Notes: generated from the letters alone by a model not told the origin. Counted from the first letter of the stretch, positions 21,624-32,607 are shown. The stretch: 64,000 nt of DNA from Sporopachydermia quercuum (GCA_001599295.1 BCGN01000003.1:1589148-1653147), one strand, 5' to 3'. A program made the numbers and translations.

Positions 21624-24236
21624 ATGACTGCTATCATCAGCCAAGTTATAAACGCAAATTCCANCCATCATGAAGATCCAAATGTCATACCTTCAGATCA
21701 CATTTCTATGCCGCTGAATGCAATAGCAACCAATTCCAATAAACCAAGCAGCAACGCCTGCACCATCAGCAACAACGATATCAATACCTCTGTTAATACT
21801 TACAATATTGCTTCAAGAACGTCTGAAAATCTACGGCTTAAAATCAAACAAGCCCAACAGGAAACAAGAATTATCCTGTTACAACTGAAAAAACTGCAAC
21901 AAAGATGCCAAGACGAAACATTATCTCAAACCAGCAAAGGTATCACCAGCTTACCGAACAATACTACTTTTATCAACCCTACAACATTNAAAGGTCATTC
22001 AGGAAAAGTGTTTGGTTTGACCTGGGGCAGAGATTCACAGCATTTACTTACAACTGGTCAGGATGGGTTACTGATAGTATGGGATAGCTTCCATAATCTG
22101 AAAGTAAACGCTTTCCAAATGACATCAAACTGGGGACTATGCTCCGATTATAGTCCTTCGATGAACTACGCTGCAGTAGGCGGATTGGATAACCAATGTG
22201 CCATTTATGTATTAAGCAAAGGTTATTATTTTGATAATGAGGATCCAGCAGCAGCTCCAAAGGCCGTTTTGAAAGGTTCAAGACTTTATATCTCTGGCTG
22301 CAAATTTGTTAACGATAACTATATTCTNACAACTTCCGGTGACATGACTTGTAAACTATGGGATATCAACAGAANTGACTGTCTCTCTACTTTCCATGAA
22401 CATCTGGGCGATGTTTTAAGCTTGGATATTCAACGAACAGTTTCAAATCAATCTTATGATCCTAACGCAAGCAGTGCTATTTTCGCTACTGGTTGTTGCG
22501 ATGGATTTGTTAGAATTTGGGATACAAGAGTCAGGAGACCAGTTCAGAAGTTCAACTTGAATTCTGGTGCTTNTGCTGGTAGTAATAGTAATAGTAGCAA
22601 TGGTTCTAGGACAAGATTTAGTACAGTGGATATATTTGATATGGGTTTTGAAGCTACGAGTGTCGATTTTATCAAGAATGACCCAAATGTGCTGAAGTTT
22701 TTCCCCAATGGTGAAGCAATTACTGTTGGATGTGAAAACGGAGTTGTTAGAATGTTTGATTTGAAAGCCGATTGTGAGATCGCAACTTACAAGTTGCCTA
22801 ATAATTATCTCAGGANCTATCCGCAATTTGATGAATTACCATTGACTGAAAGTTCATTGGGCTCATTAGGAATTCGTCGTCCTGGGGTAGATTTCAATCA
22901 AGATAGTAGGGCTGAAAGTCGGACAAACAGTAATGGAATNAGCAAACATGAGGAACCGTTTGATGAAACTGATTATAATTATGAATATGAGAAGTCTGCT
23001 AGGAATGGCAATTATAAAAATAGTAGTAGCAATGTTAATACTGTTATTAAAGAAGANTACACTTATGGTGAGAATATCTATGATGATTATGACAACTACA
23101 ACTATAATAACAATAATCAATCATATGATCAGTTTAATCCATTGAAATTGAATCGTCCGCCTTCGCAAAGCTATTCAATTGGCTCTTCTATGGTCCCGAG
23201 CTCTGATATGGGCTCAGTTACTTCAATGTCCTTCTCAACATCAGGAAGACTGTTATTTGTTAACTATAAAGATACTGGAACCTTTGTATGGGACACTTTA
23301 AAAGGTGAGATTGCTACTAAATTGAAAGGTCCTCCTGGGTCNTTNGACTTGGTTACTTGTAGTCCAAATGGTATGGCTATTGCTTCTACACACAATGACT
23401 CTGATATAAAGATATGGACACCACCGCCAGGAGTTGAATAAGGTGAGTAGGCAATGCTAAGGAAATAAGAAGCTGAAACAAGGGTTATTAGAAAATCTGG
23501 AAGAAGCTTTAGGAGAATTGATAGGTATACAAATAGGAAGATTAGTAGGAAAGTAAGAAGAAAGTATGCAGAAAGGAACATTAGTATGAGAAGTTGTATA
23601 CATTTGATAGAGATATTACTCTCAATATTCTAGAATCCAATGAGCAAACAAATAAATGAATCAATAAATGAATCAATATCAGTCGATATTTAGCAAATAT
23701 CAGTTGAATCATTAAATCACACTAGTACCGGAGAATCAAATAACTAGCTCTTCTTAGTATTTTCACGAGCTTCAAAAACAAGAGAAATATCAATTTTGTT
23801 AGTTTCTAAAAGATCGTAGTATTAATTTAAATCCAGCAAGAGATCTACCATCAGCTAACTAACTTGATTCATCATNGGCAATATCAGTTATGTCATTAGA
23901 TAACTGACGGAATATTGCAGATGGCGATTATATTATTTTCATTATTGTTAAAACAAATACTACTTGTGAAGAGGTTCATATATATTGATCAATAGCTTGG
24001 CGATCATATCACAGGTATCTAGTGAGGAAATGTTTAGTATGAAACATTTATTTATCTTAATAGTATTCTAGTAGCTAATAATAACTCAACCACATTGGAG
24101 AGTCTAATTACAAGAACATTAAATAAAGAGTACTAGTGATTGTAACAGCGAGGCCTATCGTTTTATTCTTAATTTCTTTTTTGAAAGATATCTACTGATA
24201 ACTAGACAGATGGATGAAATTTATAAGGCAGGAGAN
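20346..24236. other. Cluster of single ambiguous bases over the STE4 locus
   Basis: Twenty isolated N bases fall in 3.9 kb, ten of them inside STE4. The 25-50 kb part of the window has about nine in 25 kb. Most N bases in STE4 are in third codon positions. This pattern suits unresolved allelic differences. Confidence 0.7.
21624..23441 (+). CDS. STE4: G-protein beta subunit of the mating pathway
   Basis: Gbeta subunit that pairs with the Ste18-type gamma subunit and signals to the pheromone MAP-kinase cascade at the plasma membrane. The protein is 605 aa. A short helical segment (about residues 67-95) suits the Ggamma-binding coiled coil. WD repeats run from KGHSGKVFGL (residue 123) to the C-terminus. 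The string SGDMTCKLWDI followed by EHLGDVLSLD is close to S. cerevisiae Ste4. It is about 180 residues longer than Ste4, owing to a longer N-terminus and a roughly 130-residue Asn/Tyr/Asp-rich insertion (about 399-530) in the same inter-blade loop where Ste4 carries its phosphorylated insert. The last repeat has PPG where GHGG is usual. It carries ten ambiguous bases, far more than the other genes. It heads a block that matches YOR212W-YOR215C. Confidence 0.93.
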   Translation: MTAIISQVINANSXHHEDPNVIPSDHISMPLNAIATNSNKPSSNACTISNNDINTSVNTYNIASRTSENLRLKIKQAQQETRIILLQLKKLQQRCQDETLSQTSKGITSLPNNTTFINPTTXKGHSGKVFGLTWGRDSQHLLTTGQDGLLIVWDSFHNLKVNAFQMTSNWGLCSDYSPSMNYAAVGGLDNQCAIYVLSKGYYFDNEDPAAAPKAVLKGSRLYISGCKFVNDNYIXTTSGDMTCKLWDINRXDCLSTFHEHLGDVLSLDIQRTVSNQSYDPNASSAIFATGCCDGFVRIWDTRVRRPVQKFNLNSGAXAGSNSNSSNGSRTRFSTVDIFDMGFEATSVDFIKNDPNVLKFFPNGEAITVGCENGVVRMFDLKADCEIATYKLPNNYLRXYPQFDELPLTESSLGSLGIRRPGVDFNQDSRAESRTNSNGXSKHEEPFDETDYNYEYEKSARNGNYKNSSSNVNTVIKEXYTYGENIYDDYDNYNYNNNNQSYDQFNPLKLNRPPSQSYSIGSSMVPSSDMGSVTSMSFSTSGRLLFVNYKDTGTFVWDTLKGEIATKLKGPPGXXDLVTCSPNGMAIASTHNDSDIKIWTPPPGVE

Positions 24237-24729
24237 AATTATATAAATTAAAAGATTAAGAAAACTGATCTGAGTCAATATTGTTTTAAATGGTTAATTT
24301 CTTAGAATATGGTGATATAATTTTCTAATCAGCTAAAGCAACGTCTAATTCTTAGCATGACAGAGAAAGTGTAATTGACTGATTGATTATTTGTCGATTG
24401 AATAGTGAATTTATGAGAAACTGTTAGTAATGGCTATAATCTTATCATTCTTTCGCAATAATCTCAATACGTTCGATCGGTCGTAAGCAACCAGAGTTGA
24501 ATAAATCCTTTTTATTATTTCAAACATCAACTATCACAGTAATACTACATATACAACTAATTTCTTCCCGTTGCCTTCAACCAATAAATTTTAAAAGCAC
24601 ACTTTAATCTAACCGACACTTCATTCATTTATTCCAAAAGCATTCGGTATATTGCTAACACGTGGCTATTCTTCTCTTCGAACTATCATTGGCACTGTCT
24701 CTTCATAGTTTACTTTTTCATTCATGTCT
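23442..24729. other. 1.3-kb gap between convergent STE4 and YEATS genes
   Basis: Only 3' ends face this region. It is very AT-rich with no frame above 60 codons, and it contains a two-copy 12-bp direct repeat (AATAAATGAATC, 23651-23674). No RNA gene recognised. Confidence 0.5.
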
Positions 24730-25552
24730 TTATTTCGCTCGTTTGCTCACATAATCCCATAAACTTCTCAAAAGGCCATCAGGAAGTGTAAGCAAATCCA
24801 TATGGAACTCTCCTTCTTCAATATCATTTTTGATATTCATCTCAGGTGTTTTATTATCAGTAACCATTTGTACAACTCCTAATAAGTCATCTTCTGGTAA
24901 TTTGGTCAACCCTTCTGCTAACTTCTCTATATCAACAGACCCCTTAATTGTAGCTCCTGAAGACTTTGACTTCTTTTTAGAAATACCACCAATTGAATCT
25001 TCAAGCTTTCTTTTATCATTTGGTGGTGTATCATCTTTTTTCTTCTTTTTCAGTTCATCGGCGCCAGGAACAGGACCTGATTCGGCTAGTAGCTTAAGTA
25101 AATTTGGCTTATTTGTAGGAACATTGATAGTGTGAATAACTTCATACTTTTCTTTAGCAAAATTCAAATCGTGAGCAATTTTTCGATCACCACCTTTCTC
25201 TGCTAAATGTAAAATAATCTGCATATCGAACTCACCCCAACCAGTTTCTGAAATCTCAAAAGGTGGTTTCTTTAATGTTCTGATATGATTGGCAAAAGTT
25301 GGATGTAGTTGATAAGTTACGCTGTCAAATATTTTTGCAGGTAGATCCTCTCCGTTTTCTCCTACTAATGTTATATACATTTTCCAGTCTCTGAAAGGTA
25401 AGTTACCTTCAGCAGGAGGTTTACTACTGTTGATCTTCTGGATCGTTGTCACTTTGACTTTTCTTTGAACCTAAGAGAAATTGTTAGTAAATGCTGCCGT
25501 TGAAGGAAATATATATTTAAGAATATCNTGATGCAATACATACGTCCGACAT
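24730..25552 (-). CDS. TAF14: YEATS-ET protein, Taf14 type, two exons
   Basis: Reader of acylated histone H3 lysines. In S. cerevisiae, Taf14 is shared by TFIID, TFIIF, SWI/SNF, INO80, RSC and NuA3. Exon 1 is only ATG TCG GAC (25544-25552). The intron 25471-25543 has GTATGT, a TACTAAC branch site (25483-25489) and a TTAG acceptor. Exon 2 continues VQRKVKVTTIQK. The total is 249 aa against 244 in yeast. The YEATS fold spans about residues 8-125 and includes HPTFANHIRT and the reader-pocket GWGEF. A basic, low-complexity linker follows. The C-terminal ET domain (about 175-245) is nearly identical to Taf14 (LTKLPEDDLLGVVQMVTDNK). S. cerevisiae TAF14 also has an intron near its start. The position between STE4 and AIM41 is that of SAS5, so this is probably the single ancestor of both. 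Confidence 0.93.
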
Positions 25553-26206
25553 GATGTTTGAAGCTATTGTAAGAATTCAAGTTATATATGAGTAAAGTGC
25601 TATGCTTAAGTTACAACAGGTACGATTCAATAATATAGTTCGCGTTCTGACTGGTAGATTCTGTTGAATTCTCTCAACAAAAAATTCAACGACGCCTTTG
25701 ATTGAATACAGCTAAATAATCGATTGAATATCAGTCGGAAGTCTTCTCATATATATACGATTGAAAGTGTAAACAGTTAATACATGCTTCAATTGTGATA
25801 GAGGTGAAGCAAAATATCATGAAAGAATGTGAGCTTTTTGACAGTGGAATCTAACAATGGATTTAGGGTTTTGTGAATTGTATGCGAGATGATGCGGGGA
25901 GACATTATGTCAATTTAAAGTTTTCTGTAATTTGTAGTTTGTAGTTTGTGCTCAAGAAGAAGAAAGAAACACAAAAAGCTATTTATATGAGTCATGTCTT
26001 AGAACCAACGTTCAATGTCGTAAAAGTGCTATCATGTTGTTGGTGTACATCAGAAGTGAGAATATGATAGCTGTGAAGAGCAGTTGATGTAGATTTGGAT
26101 GAGAGAGTGTCCGAGTATAGTGGAGAATATCATGATGTTAAATAGTGATCCAAGGTGCGTTTCTTCCATCTATCTGAATTCTTCGTACAGTCTCAATTGA
26201 TGGTAT
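25553..26206. other. Promoter of the YEATS gene
   Basis: Upstream region of TAF14 and downstream region of the next minus-strand ORF. It has no frame above 60 codons and no recognised motif beyond AT-rich runs. Confidence 0.5.
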
Positions 26207-26542
26207 TTATTGTAAGTGTCGACCAGAAATCATTAAAGACACTGCAATGCATATCAATAGAAAAACCATTGTCGTAACTGATATCATCATTTGGACTCCA
26301 GCTCCAGATTCCTCTCTTCCAAACTGATAGAAGTGATGATCCTCTGAATCAAAGTCTGAAGAGAGTAGGTCGCTAGCTATAGATGCGTGCACTGTCTGGT
26401 ATGGTTCAATCGGGGGGGCAGCATAGCTGACTGAAGCTGATCTTTTTGTATCAAATATTTTCGATTGTAAACAACCAGATAGCCCCTCCGTCAAGCAAGT
26501 TACCGTTGTTATTGCTTGTTGTAAACCTTCTGAATCAACCAT
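26207..26542 (-). CDS. Small predicted tail-anchored membrane protein, unknown
   Basis: 111 codons starting at ATG 26542. The first 80 residues are hydrophilic with an acidic patch (SSDFDSEDHH). A single hydrophobic segment (about 85-105, MMISVTTMVFLLICIAVSLM) is followed by only a few residues, the layout of a tail-anchored protein. Codon choice and composition look like real coding sequence. It lies between TAF14 and AIM41, all on the minus strand. S. cerevisiae has YOR214C (SPR2) at this position, but I cannot claim sequence similarity. No family recognised. Confidence 0.5.
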   Translation of the reverse strand: MVDSEGLQQAITTVTCLTEGLSGCLQSKIFDTKRSASVSYAAPPIEPYQTVHASIASDLLSSDFDSEDHHFYQFGREESGAGVQMMISVTTMVFLLICIAVSLMISGRHLQ

Positions 26543-26828
26543 TGTCGCTGTTTTATATGGTAAGAATGTCGAAAATTATATTGACCACATTTATCCTAGT
26601 TCTACCCCCAATAGAAAATATGTGCCTTTTATGGCAAAGGTTTCAATATAGCAAACTATTAGCATTTCCTAGCGATTCTATCAATTAGTCTTCTCATCAT
26701 TTATCCAACTACAACATGTACCAATATACAATGTCTTTTACTGATAAATACATCATCATTTTTCTAATACTCATTTATTTACAAGATATACACAATAACA
26801 AATATGTTCTTTGTAACATTTCATTCCC

Positions 26829-27479
26829 TTATTTCTTTTGTAATAATTTTGACAATCTATCACGAAGGATATCAGATGAAGTTTTGAACTCCTCAGGAGC
26901 ATTGCGGAAGTTAATAGCTTTGAACAAGTGCTTAGGTTCTAACTTGTCACCAATTTCTTTCTTCTTTTCATCAATAATAGCTCGAAGCTTAGTATCGATT
27001 TCTTCTGTAGAGGCCACTGGAAGTTGCTCGATATACTCATTGAGGATGTTCAACTCTTTTGTTTCCTTTTCGATCAAGTCCTCTCTTCCGCTGTACAATT
27101 CAATCGAATTACGTCTTTGATTAGTTAAATCATAGAGAATATCATACATGAGAAATTCGTCTTCTTTCACACCTTGCTTTAGATCAATTTCCTTATTTTT
27201 GATAGCAGCAATGAAACCTCTGATTGTGTCTTTTCTATAATTCATATTCGTTAGTATGTCGTTTCAGAAGAAACAGACACTTAACAACAGAATGTGAAGT
27301 AGTAGCACATACCTGGGGCCATCTTTGGCAATCATTGCTTTCTTTAAGTCGGTCTTCAGTTGATTCTTGAGGTCTTGATAGACTGAAGAAACTGCGGATT
27401 GATATCTAATACCAACTTGTCTGATCATTCCAACGGGCTGTCTAACAGCCATGGAACGGAACAAAGTAAAGCTGCTCAT
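26829..27479 (-). CDS. AIM41: Mitochondrial GatB/Yqey-domain protein Aim41, two exons
   Basis: Small mitochondrial protein of the Yqey family, related to the tail of the GatB amidotransferase subunit; its exact role is unsettled. Exon 1 is 27313-27479, starting MSSFTLFRSMAVRQP, a basic presequence. The intron 27235-27312 has GTATGT, a TACTAAC branch (its complement is seen at 27249-27255) and a TAG acceptor. Exon 2 is 26829-27234. The joined product is 190 aa, and the splice restores KDGPRKDTIRGFIAAIKNKE, which matches yeast Aim41 (IRNMLSAIKNKE). The conserved helical Yqey core runs from about residue 35 to the end, with QLPVAS near the middle. It closes the STE4 block that mirrors YOR212W-YOR215C. 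Confidence 0.92.
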
Positions 27480-27905
27480 TGTGGCTACTATTTTTCTTAT
27501 CAACCGGATTCAAAACTGGAGATACATGCGTTATAAGAGAATCCTCGGACCTTATATCTTTTGTTAAAGTGTCTGCTACAGAAGTATTACATTATAATAA
27601 CTATTCATCTGTTCCTCTAGCACTTGGTCAGAACCAATCGACAAAAGGTTGATCAATAGTAAACTAGGAAGGTTTCATTGCTACCCAATATGGGACTTAC
27701 TTTCATCACGTGATTTTAAACAGGATCTATTCAAGTACAAAATGACAAGAGGTTCAAAGATTGAATAACTTTGTTGTTCATTTAAACATTTATTTGGTTT
27801 ATTTTAGAGCAAAAAATAACGATATAAAACATGGCGTAACGTTGCGAACCTTATAATTTAGTCCTAGTCCAACCATAGTTCAATTAGGTAACGAACACTA
27901 GAGGT
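27480..27905. other. AIM41 promoter / ARC40 3' flank
   Basis: Short spacer between two minus-strand genes. It holds a TCACGTGA site (27706-27713) about 230 bases upstream of AIM41 and otherwise nothing recognised. Confidence 0.6.
27706..27713. promoter_or_regulatory. CACGTG (Cbf1-type) site upstream of AIM41
   Basis: TCACGTGA, the full symmetrical Cbf1 recognition core, placed about 230 bases 5' of the AIM41 start codon. Assignment rests on the motif alone. Confidence 0.4.
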
Positions 27906-29033
27906 TCATGCTTCATAAATAACTATACGACCATCTAACCCACTACTAGAAAACTTAGAGACTCCAGACGAGTTGTATTCAAAAGGTCTGATAGAAGTGA
28001 TGGTGTTTTGATGGATTGTTGGTAAAACAGTACCAAATGACGAATCATTATTGCTTTGAACATTTCCCTTAAGATCCAATTGCTTGAACATGTTCAAGGC
28101 GGTTGTCTCAACTTCTTCCGATTGATTTTTCTTTTTTCCTTCAGGATCGTCAATTGACTTGGTAAATTCCCATCCTGATTCATTACCAGAAAACACAACA
28201 GGATGACAATCATGTCCAGCTGCAATGATGGTGTTTTCATTCTTCCATAACAAAGATCTGAAGGGAAGGAAAGATGTAACAACAGAGATAACAGCTTTAG
28301 GAGCTTCACCAGCGCCTGAAGGGTAAACAATAGTAACACTGGAATCATGCGCAGTAAAAGCGAGTAAATCTCCCGAAGGTGAGAAATCAACGTCATGAAT
28401 CCAACCACCAGTGTTATTCATGAAATCACCACACAATGTTTGGAAAGGAAGTCTTTCACCCCAAGCAGTTGGTGGAGGCTTTTCATCAACACCTTTGACG
28501 AAGCCTGAAAATACTCTAGCATGACCGTCGGTAGAGCCAGAAGCCAATAAAACACCGTTAGGGTGCCACTTAACAGTCAAAATAGTAGACTTGATTGGCT
28601 TCTTGATGTGTTTGGAAACCCACCAGTCATTTTCTTCTTCAAAGTAACAGACTGCAATAGCACGAGCTCCAGAACCGACAGCAAATTTCTTTCCATCGGG
28701 TGACCAGCGGACAAAAGTTGCGGCTCTGTTGATCCTCAAAAGAACCAATGTAGGTTTCCACTCTCCTTTATCATCCAAATCCCAAACAAGAGCATTTCTA
28801 TCTTGAGAACAAGTCACAATCTTGCCTTCGGGAGAAATGTCAACAGAAGTAACTTTCTTATCATGTCCTGTCAAACTTTGGCTGGGGGTAAATTTCAATC
28901 CTTTGCCGGCTTTACTAGTCAAGAAGATATCAACATTAGTGTCCCTTGTAACAGTCAACAGGCTGCGGTTTTCATCTTGCGAAAACGAGTGTCCAGCAAT
29001 GGAAATATGACCTAAATGATGGACTTCTGGCAT
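27906..29033 (-). CDS. ARC40: Arp2/3 complex subunit 1 (ARPC1/p40)
   Basis: WD40 subunit of the Arp2/3 complex, which nucleates branched actin at cortical patches for endocytosis. The protein is 375 aa against 384 in S. cerevisiae, with no intron. WD repeats begin with the ARPC1-type opening (GHSFSQDENRSLLTV), followed by SLTGHDKKVTSVDISPEGKI and VWDL. Typical later features are TVKWHPNGVLLASGSTDG, the loop GVDEKPPPTAWGE and the C-terminal FSSSGLDGRIVIYEA. The start at ATG 29033 gives MPEVHHLG. In S. cerevisiae ARC40 (YBR234C) is next to DAD3 (YBR233W-A); here DAD3 lies 6 kb away. Confidence 0.96.
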   Translation of the reverse strand: MPEVHHLGHISIAGHSFSQDENRSLLTVTRDTNVDIFLTSKAGKGLKFTPSQSLTGHDKKVTSVDISPEGKIVTCSQDRNALVWDLDDKGEWKPTLVLLRINRAATFVRWSPDGKKFAVGSGARAIAVCYFEEENDWWVSKHIKKPIKSTILTVKWHPNGVLLASGSTDGHARVFSGFVKGVDEKPPPTAWGERLPFQTLCGDFMNNTGGWIHDVDFSPSGDLLAFTAHDSSVTIVYPSGAGEAPKAVISVVTSFLPFRSLLWKNENTIIAAGHDCHPVVFSGNESGWEFTKSIDDPEGKKKNQSEEVETTALNMFKQLDLKGNVQSNNDSSFGTVLPTIHQNTITSIRPFEYNSSGVSKFSSSGLDGRIVIYEA

Positions 29034-29884
29034 GGTTATAACTACAGATTTATCTAATTTTTAATAGCCGGTCGATTATCTAAACCACCAGCTGGCTAAT
29101 GATGATCAATCAATCAATCAATCGCAACGCAATGTGTTCTCAAACAGGAGCCCTCTCTACTGTCTGATTCAATCGTATATACTTTCAGTATATATTGAGA
29201 GTATTCCGCAATATCTCGACAAAAGTGTACTCAGGTTTGTCAATTAGCATTCTTTCAAGCATACTTTTAACACTTCCTTAGTCAATTGATAAGGATAAGA
29301 ATAGTACATAGTCGGATTCCTGTGCAGTGTCACCCTGAAGTGAGATGATGGGGGGTGTCTGGCTACACTTTTGGTTTCTCTTTCTTTGATAGTGATGCTG
29401 TTTACGCTAAAACCTTTCTTCAAGTATTCTTCAGTACACTCTATGAATTTCCTTGAGTTATCACTTTACATCTCACTCCCTTCTTGTGATGATGACCCTT
29501 TCACCAAAAGGAAGGTACAAACCATTGCTACTTCGGGACAGATGCAGGATTAATGCAGTAAATACGCATATTTTGCATATGCTTGCTAGTAAAATAAAGA
29601 AAGTTTTTTCATTTGTATGGGGATGGATGCCCATTCACTGCCGGTATGGATAGAAAGTTAGCTACTAAATAAAAGGATAAATGGAGAAAAGGAAAGTTTG
29701 AAATAATATCCAAAAAGATAAATGGTGAGATTGATTTCAATGATCAACATTGTTTGATTCTATTTGCATTCAATTGATAGCAGTGCTAATTGAAACTAAC
29801 TCAAACGACTATTGAACTAGTTGTACTGAATTATACTATACATTCTTGATATATACATACATATAACCATTGATAACAAGCAAA
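29034..29884. other. Divergent promoter ARC40 / ADE13
   Basis: Shared upstream region of two divergent genes. It contains a (TCAA)n run at about 29104-29123 and a TATATACT/AGTATATA inverted repeat near 29,175. I did not find a TGACTC (Bas1/Gcn4) site, which many yeast purine genes carry. Confidence 0.5.
29104..29123. repeat. ATCA tetranucleotide microsatellite
   Basis: About five tandem copies of a 4-bp ATCA unit in the ARC40/ADE13 promoter. Confidence 0.8.
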
Positions 29885-31333
29885 ATGTCAGCATATGATA
29901 AATACGCTACCCCATTATCCTCAAGATATGCGTCTGAGGAGATGGCTAAGCTTTTTTCATTGAAAACAAGATATGCTACTTGGAGAAAGCTTTGGTATAA
30001 TTTAGCTATTGCTGAAAAGGAATTGGGAATTACTGCTATTACCGATGAAGCTATTGAGCAATTGAAAGCTCATTTAGATATCACCGATGAAGAGATTGAT
30101 GCTGCCACTAAGCAAGAAGCAATTGTTCGTCACGATGTCATGTCCCACGTTCACGTATACGGTCAAGTCGCACCTGCAGCAGCTGGTATCATTCATTTAG
30201 GTGCTACATCTTGTTTTGTCACTGATAATGCTGATTTAATTTTCCTCAGAGATGCTTTTGACATTCTCATTCCTAAGCTTGTTAATGTCATCGATAGATT
30301 AAGTGATTTCGCTCTTAAGTACAAAGATATGCCAGTTCTGGGATGGACCCATTTCCAACCTGCTCAATTGACCACTGTTGGCAAGCGGGCTACTCTTTGG
30401 ATTCAAGAATTATTATGGGATTTAAGAAACTTACAAAGAGCAAGAAGTGACCTTGGCTTAAGAGGTGTTAAAGGTACCACTGGTACCCAAGCTTCTTTTT
30501 TAGCTTTGTTTCATGGTGATCATGACAAGGTCGAAGCTTTGGATCAAAGAGTTGTTGAGTTATTAGGATTTGATTATGCTTATCCTTGCACAGGTCAAAC
30601 CTACTCCAGAAAGATCGATGTTGACTGTTTGGCACCTTTAGCTTCCTTAGGAACTAGTGCTCATAAGTTTGCTACTGACATTAGATTATTAGCAAACTTG
30701 AAGGAAATTGAAGAACCTTTCGAAAAGAACCAAATTGGTTCTTCTGCTATGGCTTACAAGAGAAACCCTATGAGATCTGAAAGAGTCTGTTCTTTATCCC
30801 GTCATTTGGGTGGTTTATTCCAAGATGCTGTCAACACGGCATCTGTTCAATGGTTCGAAAGAACCCTTGATGACTCTGCCATTAGAAGAGTCTCATTACC
30901 TTCAGCATTCTTGACTGCTGACATTGTTTTGACTACTCTACTCAATATCACTTCTGGACTAGTCGTTTATCCTAAGGTTATTGAAAGAAGAATTAAGTCT
31001 GAACTTCCATTCATGGCCACTGAAAATATCATCATGGCTATGGTTGAGAAGGGTGGTGATAGACAAGAATGTCACGAAAAGATCAGAGTTTTATCTCATC
31101 AAGCAGCAGCTGTTGTCAAGGAAGAAGGTGGTGATAATGATTTGATTGAACGTGTCAAGAAAGATGATTACTTCAAGCCTATCTGGGGTGATTTAGATGT
31201 TTTGCTTGATCCTTCTACTTTTGTTGGAAGAGCCCCTCAACAAGCTGAAAAATTCGTCAAGGTTACTGTTGCTGATGCTTTGAAAGATTTTACTCAATAT
31301 GTCACTAAGGAACAAGTTCAACTGAATGTGTAA
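29885..31333 (+). CDS. ADE13: Adenylosuccinate lyase
   Basis: Cytosolic enzyme used twice in purine synthesis: SAICAR to AICAR plus fumarate, and adenylosuccinate to AMP plus fumarate. The ATG at 29885 gives [17 protein letters not shown] and 482 aa, exactly the length of S. cerevisiae Ade13; five in-frame codons upstream begin with TTG and are discarded. The fumarase/aspartase superfamily signature [11 protein letters not shown] is at residues 285-295. The catalytic region [11 protein letters not shown] and the stretch [11 protein letters not shown] are intact. The sequence is about as similar to yeast Ade13 as any gene in the window and uses a restricted codon set, as expected for high expression. 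The leucines of VLGWTHF and of the C-terminal LNV are CTG codons. Confidence 0.98.
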   Translation: MSAYDKYATPLSSRYASEEMAKLFSLKTRYATWRKLWYNLAIAEKELGITAITDEAIEQLKAHLDITDEEIDAATKQEAIVRHDVMSHVHVYGQVAPAAAGIIHLGATSCFVTDNADLIFLRDAFDILIPKLVNVIDRLSDFALKYKDMPVLGWTHFQPAQLTTVGKRATLWIQELLWDLRNLQRARSDLGLRGVKGTTGTQASFLALFHGDHDKVEALDQRVVELLGFDYAYPCTGQTYSRKIDVDCLAPLASLGTSAHKFATDIRLLANLKEIEEPFEKNQIGSSAMAYKRNPMRSERVCSLSRHLGGLFQDAVNTASVQWFERTLDDSAIRRVSLPSAFLTADIVLTTLLNITSGLVVYPKVIERRIKSELPFMATENIIMAMVEKGGDRQECHEKIRVLSHQAAAVVKEEGGDNDLIERVKKDDYFKPIWGDLDVLLDPSTFVGRAPQQAEKFVKVTVADALKDFTQYVTKEQVQLNV

Positions 31334-32607
31334 GGTTCGGGGCATCTCTCTCATAGCTATATTGTGAAAAAAAATCTATACGTCTTACAAACACATATCC
31401 AATTATTCTTCAAATTCATTAAACGTACATTGATATACGATTTCTTATACATAACATAGTCTGTANTAAACAGTTTCGTAGGGACATTTAGATGCAAGAA
31501 GTAATACACCAGTTCAATGAGCTAAAAACTACGAGCTTCATATTTGTATGTGGTGATCCTATAATAAGCTCTGTTAATACATATCTCATTTGAAATGAAG
31601 GTACATTAGCTCTATTTTTAGTTGATCTCAAATCATTTCAATCATCACTATCAATATCCATTTTGTTTCTCAGTGTTTTTGAACCTCATTCCGATCATGC
31701 TCACTACTGTGAGTCATACGGCACTTCCTATATAAAAAACTTAGGTTTGAACTCATCATAACAAAAAGATAATTAACAATAATGGTTAAGAGAAAGAAAT
31801 CAATACATTGAAAACTTATGATGACTTTGACCAAACAACATTCCAACATACGAATTGACAGTGTCAGGTACACTCACCTGAGTAGACAATGAATATCCAA
31901 TCAAGTGTTTACCCCACGTTCTGAAATGCAACTGAGAATCAGTCGGCTCAATAATAACCTGGTGCATCAAAAAGAATTTAGAAAACAAGAAAGAAAGTGG
32001 TAAGAGACAAGGTGTAGAAGAAAAATGGAAGGAAAAGAGAAACAAAAAAAACGGGATGAAAAAAATTCCTTCGCATTCTTGCTACATGTGAACCAAAGAA
32101 AAAGTGCAAAATTCTACAGTGTTTTGCATAATTTGTGTGGTAAATACTAATATATTTCTGCAATGTTCTGCATGTTCCATGCGCCATTATCACCATTGAA
32201 TCATCATGTTTCTACATAAAGTTCTAGCCCCTTCGTAATTTTGATGCAAAGAAGAAAACTCAATTACTCTTTTAGTATTTACATGTGATTAGATTTGGCG
32301 AAGCTCATGCATTTCTTCGGTAATAATAAATTACTAATCTCCAACTTTATTCGTTACGGGATTACTTATGAGCTCAACTATTACTTCACACACTTAAGAG
32401 ATACAACATCTGTGTTTATCTATCCTTTGATGTTTTCTCCTGATGATCAACGCTAATCTGAGTGTTTAGAGAATCGTATGAGTAGTATATAGCCAGCTAG
32501 TCTAATTTATCGACTATCGGAGATAATTGGAGTTAAATAAAAAGTAGAACTGGTGTCAATTGAAACACCCACACAGTTTCACACTGTTGGTAGACAAGTA
32601 TTAACAA
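31334..32607. other. ADE13 3' flank and promoter of the Pom33-like gene
   Basis: AT-rich spacer with small overlapping minus-strand frames (31670-32196) that look random: no conserved motif and frequent low-complexity Phe/Leu. Nothing else recognised. Confidence 0.5.
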
